Below the pieces are notes generated by a model. The model had not been told where the DNA came from. It searched no databases and worked only from the letters and a program-made list of their open reading frames with translations. The translations under genes and the position numbers were made by a program. A stretch of DNA of 64,000 nucleotides, taken from NCBI RefSeq assembly GCF_014230145.1, contig NZ_JACHVC010000005.1, positions 300,273-364,272 of the forward strand. Reading direction: 5' to 3'. This DNA comes from Pelagicoccus albus. Its GTDB lineage: Bacteria > Verrucomicrobiota > Verrucomicrobiia > Opitutales > Opitutaceae. Positions within the stretch are counted from its first letter, which is position 1; the number at the start of each line of letters is the position of its first letter. Of this stretch, positions 44,685 through 51,957 are shown piece by piece.

Positions 44685-45800
44685 ATGAAGCTAAGTTTCT
44701 TTGTTAAATTCTTCCTCGTTGTCGCCCTTTTAGCGGCGGGAGGATTTTATTTCATAAACTCCATGCAGCCGGTAGCCGCAGTCGCTGAAGCGAAACGCAG
44801 CATCGCGGTGCGTTCGGTCCCTGGTACTTTGCAGGTAGTGGCCGAGAAGGAAATGGCTATCAGGAGTGATCTGCAGGGCCGCGTTAAAGAGTCGATGCTA
44901 GAACTCGGAGCGGACGTGAAGGAGGGGGATGTCCTTGTGCAGCTCGATCTAGGTGATCTCGAGCTGATGATCGAAAAGGTGAAGACAGAGATCGAGGCAG
45001 CAACTTTAAGCTTGGAGCAAGGCTCCACTCGCCAGTTCGATTTAGTTACTTTGAGAGAACGGTTAGAGGATGCGCGCAGACGTTTGGATGCGGGCATGAT
45101 CAGCCAAAGTGATCTGGATGCCAGACAACGTGACGTGACCGAATTGGAGCAAGCGATCGAAGCAGAGCTGAATGTGAAGCAGGTTCGTCTGCGTCAGACC
45201 GAGAATGAGCTGAAGATTTTAGAGCGAAATCGCGAGAAGATGACGATTCGCGCTCCTATGGACGGTGTTATTACGGACGTTTTAGTCTACCGGGGAGATT
45301 TGATCGGAAGCGGTAAAGAGATCGCCTACATGATGTCGGCGGATCGGATTGTAGAGGTGAAGGTCAGCGAGGAAAATTTCGCGGGTGTGGAAGTTGGCCA
45401 GATCGCACGTGTAAAATTCCTAGGCTACGGAGATGCTACTTTCGATGCGGAGGTTAGTAAAACGCTTCCAGTTGCGGACCCTTTGACGCAACGCTACACA
45501 GTTCATCTTGTAGTGGACATACCCATGGAAAAACTATTCCCGGGCCTCACTGGAGAAGCTACCATTACTTTGGACGAGCGTGAAAATGCTCTCATCATTC
45601 CGGGGACCGCCATCATCGGTGACCGAGTTTTCGCCGTTGAAGATGGGCTTGTGAAGATGAAGAAGATCGAAAAGGGCTACGGCAGCATGACAAACGTTGA
45701 GATTGTCAGTGGTCTGGAGGAAGGGGATTTGGTGATTGTAGAAGATCTCGACCTCTACAAAGAAGGGGATCAGGTCAGAATCTCGAAAGCCGCCAATTAA
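44685..45800 (+). CDS. HlyD/RND-type membrane fusion protein
   Basis: Periplasmic adaptor anchored by an N-terminal helix (MKLSFFVKFFLVVALLAAGGFYFI). Then come a lipoyl-like barrel half (LQGRVKESMLELGADVKEGDVLVQLDLGDL), a coiled hairpin (~95-180), the second lipoyl half (MTIRAPMDGVITDVLVYRGDLIG), a beta-barrel domain and a membrane-proximal domain ending at residue 371. It pairs with the preceding TolC-like protein. Its stop overlaps the 3' end of the convergent nucleotidyltransferase gene, so no pump gene can follow directly. Confidence 0.9.
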   Translation: MKLSFFVKFFLVVALLAAGGFYFINSMQPVAAVAEAKRSIAVRSVPGTLQVVAEKEMAIRSDLQGRVKESMLELGADVKEGDVLVQLDLGDLELMIEKVKTEIEAATLSLEQGSTRQFDLVTLRERLEDARRRLDAGMISQSDLDARQRDVTELEQAIEAELNVKQVRLRQTENELKILERNREKMTIRAPMDGVITDVLVYRGDLIGSGKEIAYMMSADRIVEVKVSEENFAGVEVGQIARVKFLGYGDATFDAEVSKTLPVADPLTQRYTVHLVVDIPMEKLFPGLTGEATITLDERENALIIPGTAIIGDRVFAVEDGLVKMKKIEKGYGSMTNVEIVSGLEEGDLVIVEDLDLYKEGDQVRISKAAN

Positions 45801-46684
45801 GTTCTTTGATAAAGTTCTTTGATGGCTGCGCGTACCGATGGCAGATCGTCTCGGTAAGTCACTCCTAGCCATTTCGAATCGCAGGGAAGGGCGATCGCCC
45901 GAGCTTGTCCGGATTTGATCATTTCATCAACCGCTGAGGGAAGGTAGAATTCCGATTTCGCTTCGGAACCTTTATCTTTCAGGAAATCAGCGAAAAGGGT
46001 CCCCAGCTTTTGGGCCCAGCCATTGGGGAATCCCCAACAATTCAGCGATACGATGGTTTTGGGGCTCAGCTCAACCTCATTACCGGCGGAGTCTTTGGCA
46101 CGTATTTTGGAGCTTTGGTAGCGTATTTCGCTGTGTTCCTCTATTGATACGAGTTGTCCGCTTGATTCAATTTGGCAAACGCCGCGGGAAACGGATCCAT
46201 GATCGGAAAGTGTGTTTGCTAGGCGATATCCCACCAATGCGTAGGTCTCAGTTTCCTTCTGATGGGATGTGTCCGTCAAAAACTTTGCGAGAGCTTGGAA
46301 CGCTTCGGCTCCGTAGAAGTCGTCTGCATTAATGACAGCAAATGGAGCTTCGAGGTGTTTTCTGGCTGCGTAAACGGCGTGACCGGTACCCCATGGTTTC
46401 TCACGCAACTCCATATTAGGAACGTCGATAGGGAGGTCCAATTTTTCCTGGAATGCGAATGCCAAGTCGACCTGGTCTTTGTATTTCGCCTCGGTCAAAC
46501 TCTTGAACTCGGCTTCCATTTCACGGCGAATGACAAAGACGACTTTTCCAAACCCCGCTTTGCTGGCGTCCGAAACAGAGTAGTCTAGGATCCACTCTCC
46601 CTTGGGGCCAACCGGCTCCATTTGTTTCAGTCCACCGAAGCGGCTTCCCATTCCTGCGGCGAGTACAAGCAAAGTTGGCTTCAT
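45797..46684 (-). CDS. Nucleotidyltransferase-fold sugar/alcohol phosphate NTP transferase
   Basis: Activates a sugar phosphate or similar compound with an NTP. The Rossmann-like N-terminal motif is LLVLAAGMGSRFGGLKQMEPVGPKGEWILDYS (G-x-G-x-R...K). The metal-site aspartate is in FAVINADDFYGAEAF, and ALVGYRLANTLSDHGSVSRGVC follows. The start at 46684 (MKPTLLVLAAG) is chosen. This subgroup is annotated only as a nucleotidyltransferase in many genomes, so the substrate is open. It overlaps the adaptor gene at the 3' end by 4 bases. Confidence 0.85.
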   Translation of the reverse strand: MKPTLLVLAAGMGSRFGGLKQMEPVGPKGEWILDYSVSDASKAGFGKVVFVIRREMEAEFKSLTEAKYKDQVDLAFAFQEKLDLPIDVPNMELREKPWGTGHAVYAARKHLEAPFAVINADDFYGAEAFQALAKFLTDTSHQKETETYALVGYRLANTLSDHGSVSRGVCQIESSGQLVSIEEHSEIRYQSSKIRAKDSAGNEVELSPKTIVSLNCWGFPNGWAQKLGTLFADFLKDKGSEAKSEFYLPSAVDEMIKSGQARAIALPCDSKWLGVTYRDDLPSVRAAIKELYQRT

Positions 46685-46751
46685 GCAGGGGGTTTGAAAA
46701 GTGGGCTTTGCTCTGGCAACAGTAAAGGTGGTTACAACCACTCGTTAGAAG

Positions 46752-46784
46752 CAAAAAAAACGTGCCCTCGTTAGGAAGGCACGT
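46752..46784 (-). terminator. Terminator of the four-domain TonB_C gene
   Basis: Stem ACGTGCC / GGCACGT (46760-46766 and 46778-46784), loop of 11, followed by eight or more T on the reverse strand. It lies 27 bases after the stop. Confidence 0.8.
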
Positions 46785-46810
46785 CTTTGGTCTTAAAGTT
46801 TATTTGGGCT

Positions 46811-48019
46811 CTAGCTGCGCTCGTTGAATACGAAGGGAACAACCACAGATGAAGGTACCTTTTCCCCAGCTCTCGTTGCTGGTTTGAAGGACCAGCTTTT
46901 GGCGGCTTCAACGGTCGGAGCAACGAGTTCGTCGTGGGAGCTTTTTGTGCAGGATGCGCTTTGTACATTTCCGTGAGCATCGATTTCGAGACGGACTTTT
47001 ACGAAGCCTTGAACTTGGGCGAGAGCCGCCGGAAGCTCTGGTTGAACCGATCGCTTGATCGAAGGCATGCTATCAACTGGAACTTCGTCGGTGATGAGGC
47101 CGCCGTTGAAGCTAAAAGGTTGAATAACTGTGGCCGCCACTGCTTCTCCATTCTTGATCGCCGGCTTGAATTTCCACTCTAGGGCGGCTTCTTGAGCTGC
47201 GGCCGAGAGGGCGGGGTTGCTTGATTCAAGTATGTCTGCCGCTGCGACGAAACCATGTTGATCGACGGTGAGCTTCAGCTTTGCTTCGCCGCGTTGGTCG
47301 CTCACGGAGCTCGGAAGTTCGGGGATGGTCTTGCGGATTGCTTTTGGAGCCTTGTCCACGTTTTGGTTGTGAGAAGCGAGCTCGACTGCTGCTGCGGCCT
47401 CTATTCCTTTGAAATGGAACGGAATGATTACGCTGGAGGCGATCGACTTACCTGATTCGATGGCGGGCTTGAACGTCCATTTCTTTAAGGCGTCGCTTGC
47501 AGTACTTTCCAGTTCCTCGTGGGTAGAGCTCTTAACTGCTACGTCAATGACGCGTCCCTCTTCGTTCAACTCAGCTTGGAGGACGACTTGTCCAGTGATG
47601 CTGCGGAGTTCATTGGATAGAGTGGGTGCGACTCGCTTCTTCGCGGAGGGAAGGCTGTCCTCGGCTAGCTTCTTTTCCTTGTATACAATAGCTCCGTGAT
47701 TGAAGGAGAAAGGTTGAACGGCCTTCGAGGAGACTGCTATTCCGTCTTCCTCTGCAGGATTGAATGTCCACTGGCGAATCGCAGCCAAAGTGGCATCGTT
47801 AAGTTCGGCATTGGAAGACTCCTCGATTGCGGCATCCGTTACGAAACCGTATTGGTTGATGTCAACCAACACGCGAACGAGCCCAGAGGCATCTTCGATT
47901 TTCGGCGCGACTGTCTTCTTAGGAGTCGGAACCGATGCTGCATTCGCTGCGAACGGGAAGGCGATCGCGGCGAAAAGGCCGATTAGCTTAAGAGTAGAGG
48001 TGGAATGTGCTTTTTTCAT
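46811..48019 (-). CDS. Secreted protein made of four tandem TonB C-terminal-like domains
   Basis: 402 residues with a signal peptide (LIGLFAAIAFPFAANA). The mature part is four repeats of about 80 residues at roughly 30-107, 124-204, 226-305 and 320-400. Each repeat follows the pattern V-x-L-x-(I/V)-D/N-x-x-G-x-V...SS...L...A...W-x-F-x-P-A...G...V...PF-x-F, for example IRQWTFNPAEEDG, LKKWTFKPAIESG, ALEWKFKPAIKNG and AKSWSFKPATRAG. TonB_C domains normally bind TonB boxes of outer-membrane receptors. This protein lacks the TonB anchor and proline-rich span, so it is probably a periplasmic protein of unknown role. The gene stands alone and has its own terminator. Confidence 0.85.
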   Translation of the reverse strand: MKKAHSTSTLKLIGLFAAIAFPFAANAASVPTPKKTVAPKIEDASGLVRVLVDINQYGFVTDAAIEESSNAELNDATLAAIRQWTFNPAEEDGIAVSSKAVQPFSFNHGAIVYKEKKLAEDSLPSAKKRVAPTLSNELRSITGQVVLQAELNEEGRVIDVAVKSSTHEELESTASDALKKWTFKPAIESGKSIASSVIIPFHFKGIEAAAAVELASHNQNVDKAPKAIRKTIPELPSSVSDQRGEAKLKLTVDQHGFVAAADILESSNPALSAAAQEAALEWKFKPAIKNGEAVAATVIQPFSFNGGLITDEVPVDSMPSIKRSVQPELPAALAQVQGFVKVRLEIDAHGNVQSASCTKSSHDELVAPTVEAAKSWSFKPATRAGEKVPSSVVVPFVFNERS

Positions 48020-48148
48020 GTGAGTTAATTGCTCACAAGCTTACGGCCAGACATTCCTCAGCCTTTAAAAACAAAGTTCTCCAAGGGAGTCGTGAGTTCC
48101 CTTCTCTATGATTGGGGTAATTCTGAGGTCGATGATCGGGAATCCTGT

Positions 48149-49942
48149 CTAGTCTCCATTTTGGAGTGTCAGGATGAGGGATTGATATAGTTCAGGGCGA
48201 GTTTCCAAATCTGCAGGAAGGTTCGTAAGGACATTTTCGACTATTTCCGAGGAAATGCACTCGGATCCATTTTCGCTGAATGTTTGTGCATTCTCTAGGA
48301 AAGTGGATACGACCGAAGGGTAGCTTCTGTCGCGAACGGATCTGAAATCCAAATTTTCTACCCCCGACTCTAATCTCGTTGGATCTGAGGGGTTGAAACG
48401 CGAGTCGTTATTCCATGCGTTTTGCAAGGATTCTGCTTTATTCAAATATGTGATGTCGTTTGTTTGTGTAAAGAGCTCTAGCTCGGCCGCTATCATCAGT
48501 GCATAGTCCAAGCTGGATGCGGTTTTGGTTTTCGAATCGCTTTGGTAAAGCGTGTGCGATTCTAGCTCGAAATTTTCTTTCAGCAGGGCTGTTTCAATTG
48601 ATTGGGCTAAGTCCATGTACTGATCGAGGCCAGTGGCTACGGCGGATTGAGCGAGAGCTTTGATTAGAAGGGCGTTGTCCTTCGTGTATCCAATGGGCTC
48701 GGACAGGAGGGGACTTTTCGAAGATCTGATTGAGGCCAATTCCGCTCGAAGCGAGTCGTAAGCAGCGGTGAGAATATCGTAGCTTTCGATAAAGGGGATG
48801 TTGCTCTCGACATAGAATCCTAGGAAGTCGATTTCTGGATCTAGGTTGCCGTTTTGGCTCAAATTCCAAGTTTTAATGGACTTTCCGGAAAGCTTCTCTA
48901 GCTCTGATTTCACCACCACATAGTGTAGTCCTTCTGCTCCATCTGGATCATCATTCTCAGAAAATCCGTCCAGAAAATGGACCTTTAGTCCGTTGGGTTT
49001 CGCCAGTGCTGATTCTATGAATCCGACTGTTAATCTAATCAGGTCGATGTATCCTTGCTTGGGGTCGTCCGAGATCCGTTTTGCAAGAGCAGAGAGCATA
49101 AGAGCTTGGTCTCGGGTGGCCTTTTGGAAGAAGGGCAGTCTCCATGATTCATCGTTCGCACCGCGGAAAAAACCACCCTCCAAACTGTCGAATCCGGCAG
49201 AGATGACGATTTTTTCCAAACCACTTTCGAACTCTTTTAAACTTTTTTGAGCCTGCGGTACCGGTAGAATTTTGGACGATTTGGCTAGATTCAGAAAATA
49301 CAATGGTCTCAGTTGAGGCGAAGTTTGCTCCTCTGGAAGTGTGGAGGTGCTAAGAATTTGCAGTTTTGCAGTCCGATCTTTTGACGCGTAGGATTCCGTT
49401 TTGGTTGATTCGGCGAGTTTCTCTCTGGCCATTGATCGATAGTCGTCCGGTGCGGAATTCCACTGTTCACTTACGTTTCTTGCGACAGTGAGAAACCCTT
49501 GTCCTCCCCAATCATCAGTTGGCGGGAAGTACCCCCCACCGTTCAACGGCGCTAATTCTTCATCGGTCCAGAGGCAATGAGGCAACTCGGCAGCCTCGAA
49601 ATGATCCACCGCTAATTTCCCGATGAAAGCCGCAAGCTCTGGTGATTCGTTGGCGTCAACCAAGACTGGGACAAAGGCCTCGTTTAGTAGATGAGCGATC
49701 GTGTTGTTTTTGAATGTTTCGTTTAGCATCGCCCGGCCCAGACTCTCTCCGGATTGGGAAACGAAAAAGAAGATTGGTTTGCCTTCGCTTTTCGCATGCT
49801 CGGCGATCCCAGGGGTCCATTCTCTCCATTCGACATTGTCGTCTTGGTGAGCTTCTTGGAGGCTAGAGGCCGAGAAACCAAGATTTGCCAAAAATAGAAA
49901 AAAGAAAATGGGGGTACACTTCGTCAGCAATTTTGAGTGCAT
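48149..49942 (-). CDS. DUF255/YyaL-like protein lacking the CxxC motif
   Basis: 597-residue protein with a signal peptide or anchor (PIFFFLFLANLGFSASS), a thioredoxin-fold N-terminal domain (residues ~35-165: EHAKSEGKPIFFFVS, VPVLVDANESPELAAFI, WTDEELAPLNGGGYFPPTDDWGGQGFL) and a long alpha-helical part resembling the (alpha/alpha)6 barrel of YyaL-type proteins (GGFFRGANDESWRLPFFQKATRDQALMLSA). In normal members SxxCHWCHVM follows the first strand; here VSQSGESLGR stands in its place, so the redox cysteines are lost. The start at 49942 is chosen. Function unknown. Confidence 0.78.
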   Translation of the reverse strand: MHSKLLTKCTPIFFFLFLANLGFSASSLQEAHQDDNVEWREWTPGIAEHAKSEGKPIFFFVSQSGESLGRAMLNETFKNNTIAHLLNEAFVPVLVDANESPELAAFIGKLAVDHFEAAELPHCLWTDEELAPLNGGGYFPPTDDWGGQGFLTVARNVSEQWNSAPDDYRSMAREKLAESTKTESYASKDRTAKLQILSTSTLPEEQTSPQLRPLYFLNLAKSSKILPVPQAQKSLKEFESGLEKIVISAGFDSLEGGFFRGANDESWRLPFFQKATRDQALMLSALAKRISDDPKQGYIDLIRLTVGFIESALAKPNGLKVHFLDGFSENDDPDGAEGLHYVVVKSELEKLSGKSIKTWNLSQNGNLDPEIDFLGFYVESNIPFIESYDILTAAYDSLRAELASIRSSKSPLLSEPIGYTKDNALLIKALAQSAVATGLDQYMDLAQSIETALLKENFELESHTLYQSDSKTKTASSLDYALMIAAELELFTQTNDITYLNKAESLQNAWNNDSRFNPSDPTRLESGVENLDFRSVRDRSYPSVVSTFLENAQTFSENGSECISSEIVENVLTNLPADLETRPELYQSLILTLQNGD

Positions 49943-50085
49943 AATCGTTAGAACAAATAAGCTGCAACCGAGTCGCAAGCCCTTCTGGGGCGAGATTCTT
50001 CTATTGTGGGGCAGGCAGAGAGTTAAACGCAAAGCTTGATGTCACTGTTGGTCGCTTCGATAGTTTCGCCAACGCCAATTCACCT

Positions 50086-50460
50086 ATGGATTCCAAATAT
50101 CTAGGAAAAACAGTCCGCCAACCCATTGACGATCTCGACACATTCGAAGCTCCAGATGGAGTATCGATCGTAAAAATGACATCTGACGAGCTCACGAGCT
50201 CTTGCCCTATCACTGGGCAGCCAGACTACTACACTGTTTCGATCGAATACGTGCCCAACCAGTTGTGCATCGAGAGTAAGAGTCTAAAACTCTACCTTTG
50301 GGGGTTTCAGAAGAAGGCTATGTTCTCTGAGAAGATAGCCGCTGTAATTTGCGACCGAGTAGTTCAAGATATCTCGCCAAAGCGTTGTGTAGTAACAACC
50401 GTTCAAAAGGCGAGGGGAGGAATCACCATCGAGTCTGTTGCCGAGTATCCTAGAGCCTAG
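50086..50460 (+). CDS. queF: NADPH-dependent 7-cyano-7-deazaguanine reductase
   Basis: Reduces preQ0 to preQ1 on the way to queuosine in tRNA. The short QueF type (124 residues) has the catalytic cysteine in SSCPITGQPDYYT (Cys40) and the QueF motif CIESKSLKLYLWGF, which binds NADPH. The final region has AVICDRVVQDISPKRCVVTTVQ. No other queuosine gene is adjacent, and no clear preQ1 riboswitch is seen in the 143-base upstream gap. The next gene starts 12 bases later on the same strand. Confidence 0.95.
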   Translation: MDSKYLGKTVRQPIDDLDTFEAPDGVSIVKMTSDELTSSCPITGQPDYYTVSIEYVPNQLCIESKSLKLYLWGFQKKAMFSEKIAAVICDRVVQDISPKRCVVTTVQKARGGITIESVAEYPRA

Positions 50461-50471
50461 GTCCGACCATA

Positions 50472-51257
50472 ATGTCCTTGCTTGATAAGCTAGAGAGAAA
50501 ACTTGGTTTTCTCGCCTTCAATAACCTGACATTGTACCTGATCATTGGGCAGGTGGCCATGTTTGGCCTGTCTTCGCTAAGTCCCAACCGGATTGGCGTA
50601 CTCTCCTCCCTTGTTTTCACCTGGGATCGCTTTCTCTCTGGAGAGTTTTGGCGAATCGCGACTTTCATGCTCATACCTGGGCAAAGCCATTGGATATGGC
50701 TGGTTTTTGCTTGGATGGTTTTCTACATGATGGGCACCTTCTTGGAGTCGCACTGGGGAGCTTTTCGCTACAACCTGTTCGTATTGACCGCTGCTGTGGG
50801 AGCGTTGCTTGCAGGTCTGGTTGCCCCGTATTATCCGGTTTCTAACTTTTACATCGGACTTTCGATCACCTTTGGCTTCGCCTATCTCAATCCAAACTAC
50901 GAGTTGCGGATTTATTTCATATTGCCGGTGAAAGTTAAGTGGATCGCGGTATTTATCGCAGCAGTTACGCTTGCTCGCTTTTTCCAGGTAGGCCTTTTCG
51001 AGAAGGCTTTGATCGCTGGTTCGTTGATCAACTTCCCAATCTTCTTCGGTCGCGATATCATCTCGAGTCTCCGTTCAAAGAAGAAGTTACGTTCGCTCAA
51101 AGTCGAAAAGGAGAAGTTTGCGGCGGAACCTTTTCACACCTGTACTCTCTGTGGAGCCACTGACATTTCGCATCCAGAACGCGAGTTCCGATACAATAGG
51201 GAAGGCGAGGCTGTCTGTTCGGACTGCGTAAAGCCAGTTACAGACGAGGATACTTAA
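50472..51257 (+). CDS. Rhomboid-like membrane protein without catalytic His, with C-terminal zinc ribbon
   Basis: 261 residues with five or six membrane helices in the rhomboid-like order (residues ~15-195). FYIGLSITFGFAY holds a serine (Ser131) in the place of the GxSG motif, but the expected AHxxHLGG helix is replaced by GSLINFPIFFG, so the catalytic His is absent; this is probably a pseudoprotease. After a basic linker (RSKKKLRSLK) a C-terminal four-cysteine zinc ribbon follows (CTLC at 224-227 and CSDC at 249-252). It starts 12 bases after queF. Its function is unknown; rhomboid pseudoproteases often bind membrane clients. Confidence 0.75.
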   Translation: MSLLDKLERKLGFLAFNNLTLYLIIGQVAMFGLSSLSPNRIGVLSSLVFTWDRFLSGEFWRIATFMLIPGQSHWIWLVFAWMVFYMMGTFLESHWGAFRYNLFVLTAAVGALLAGLVAPYYPVSNFYIGLSITFGFAYLNPNYELRIYFILPVKVKWIAVFIAAVTLARFFQVGLFEKALIAGSLINFPIFFGRDIISSLRSKKKLRSLKVEKEKFAAEPFHTCTLCGATDISHPEREFRYNREGEAVCSDCVKPVTDEDT

Positions 51258-51560
51258 CTCAGGGTTGATTGGTATGCAGGTTTCCTGTAGGGAAAAAATC
51301 AAGAAAACCCTATGGGTTTTCAGTGTAAATTTTCCGCTATTGACTAAGGGGTGACTGTAAGTTAGTAGTAAGATCCTAGCTAATCCATATTAATCCAGAG
51401 CTTGAAGCGTGCCTACAGAGGGAAATCTCTTCCTGCTTTGGGCTTCACTACTGCCTTCATTCAGAGGTTCATCCGAGCAAGTAGGGTTGTCTTAACCTGC
51501 AAGCCGTTGACATGCATTTGTTTGAGAGTCAGATGAGGCCTCAAATCGGAATCCAACCTA
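51258..51560. other. 303-base noncoding stretch upstream of the LuxR-like gene
   Basis: No convincing coding frame. It contains a palindrome AAAACCC-TAT-GGGTTTT (51304-51320), which could end the preceding transcript, and loose matches to a -35 box (TTGACA at 51507-51512) upstream of the small regulator. No riboswitch is recognised. Confidence 0.4.
51304..51320 (+). terminator. Possible terminator after the rhomboid-like gene
   Basis: Seven-base stem AAAACCC / GGGTTTT with a 3-base loop, 47 bases after the stop at 51257. The T-run is part of the stem and the sequence after it is mixed, so the call is weak. Confidence 0.35.
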
Positions 51561-51824
51561 GTGAAACCAAACCAAACAACCGAGAACGGATCGAAATCCG
51601 CACCTGGCAAAGAACAGCTCGAACGGCTGACCAAGCGTGAGAAGCAGGTGCTTTTCTGGATCGTTGAGGGAAAAACCAACGGCGATATCGGCAGAATTCT
51701 TGAAATCAGCCCACGCACGGTCGAGAAGCATTGCGAAAGCATTTTCCGGAAGTTGGGCATCGAGAATCGCTATGCTGCGATCGTTTTTGCTCTTACCAGC
51801 AATTGGGAGCTTAAGCCGGAATAG
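51561..51824 (+). CDS. Small LuxR-type DNA-binding protein
   Basis: 87-residue protein that is almost entirely a LuxR-type helix-turn-helix (residues ~20-80): LTKREKQVLFWIVEGKTNGDIGRILEISPRTVEKHCESIFRKLGIENRYAAI. No receiver or sensor domain is present. The start is GTG; a short Lys/Thr/Asn-rich leader precedes the domain. It could be a stand-alone regulator or interact with an unlinked partner. It is bounded by a 303-base upstream gap and a strong terminator, so it is a single-gene unit. Confidence 0.85.
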   Translation: MKPNQTTENGSKSAPGKEQLERLTKREKQVLFWIVEGKTNGDIGRILEISPRTVEKHCESIFRKLGIENRYAAIVFALTSNWELKPE

Positions 51825-51885
51825 CCTTCGTTTTGAAGTCTTCACCCGCGGAGTTCGAAGTCCGTAGGTTCATTCGTTTAACGCA

Positions 51886-51920
51886 AAAGCCGCCCGTCTT
51901 TTTGAGACGGGCGGCTTTGT
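51886..51920. terminator. Strong bidirectional terminator between LuxR-like gene and prc
   Basis: Fourteen-base perfect stem AAAGCCGCCCGTCT / AGACGGGCGGCTTT (51886-51899 and 51905-51918) with a 5-base loop, with A/T ends on both sides that serve both converging genes. Confidence 0.88.
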
Positions 51921-51957
51921 TTCTATTTAAATTATTAGTTCGTTAGATGTGTTTAAT

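Noticed and set aside
49943..50085. Possible preQ1 riboswitch upstream of queF
   Set aside because: No recognisable preQ1-I or preQ1-II conserved core (short stem with an A-rich tail and pseudoknot) could be found.
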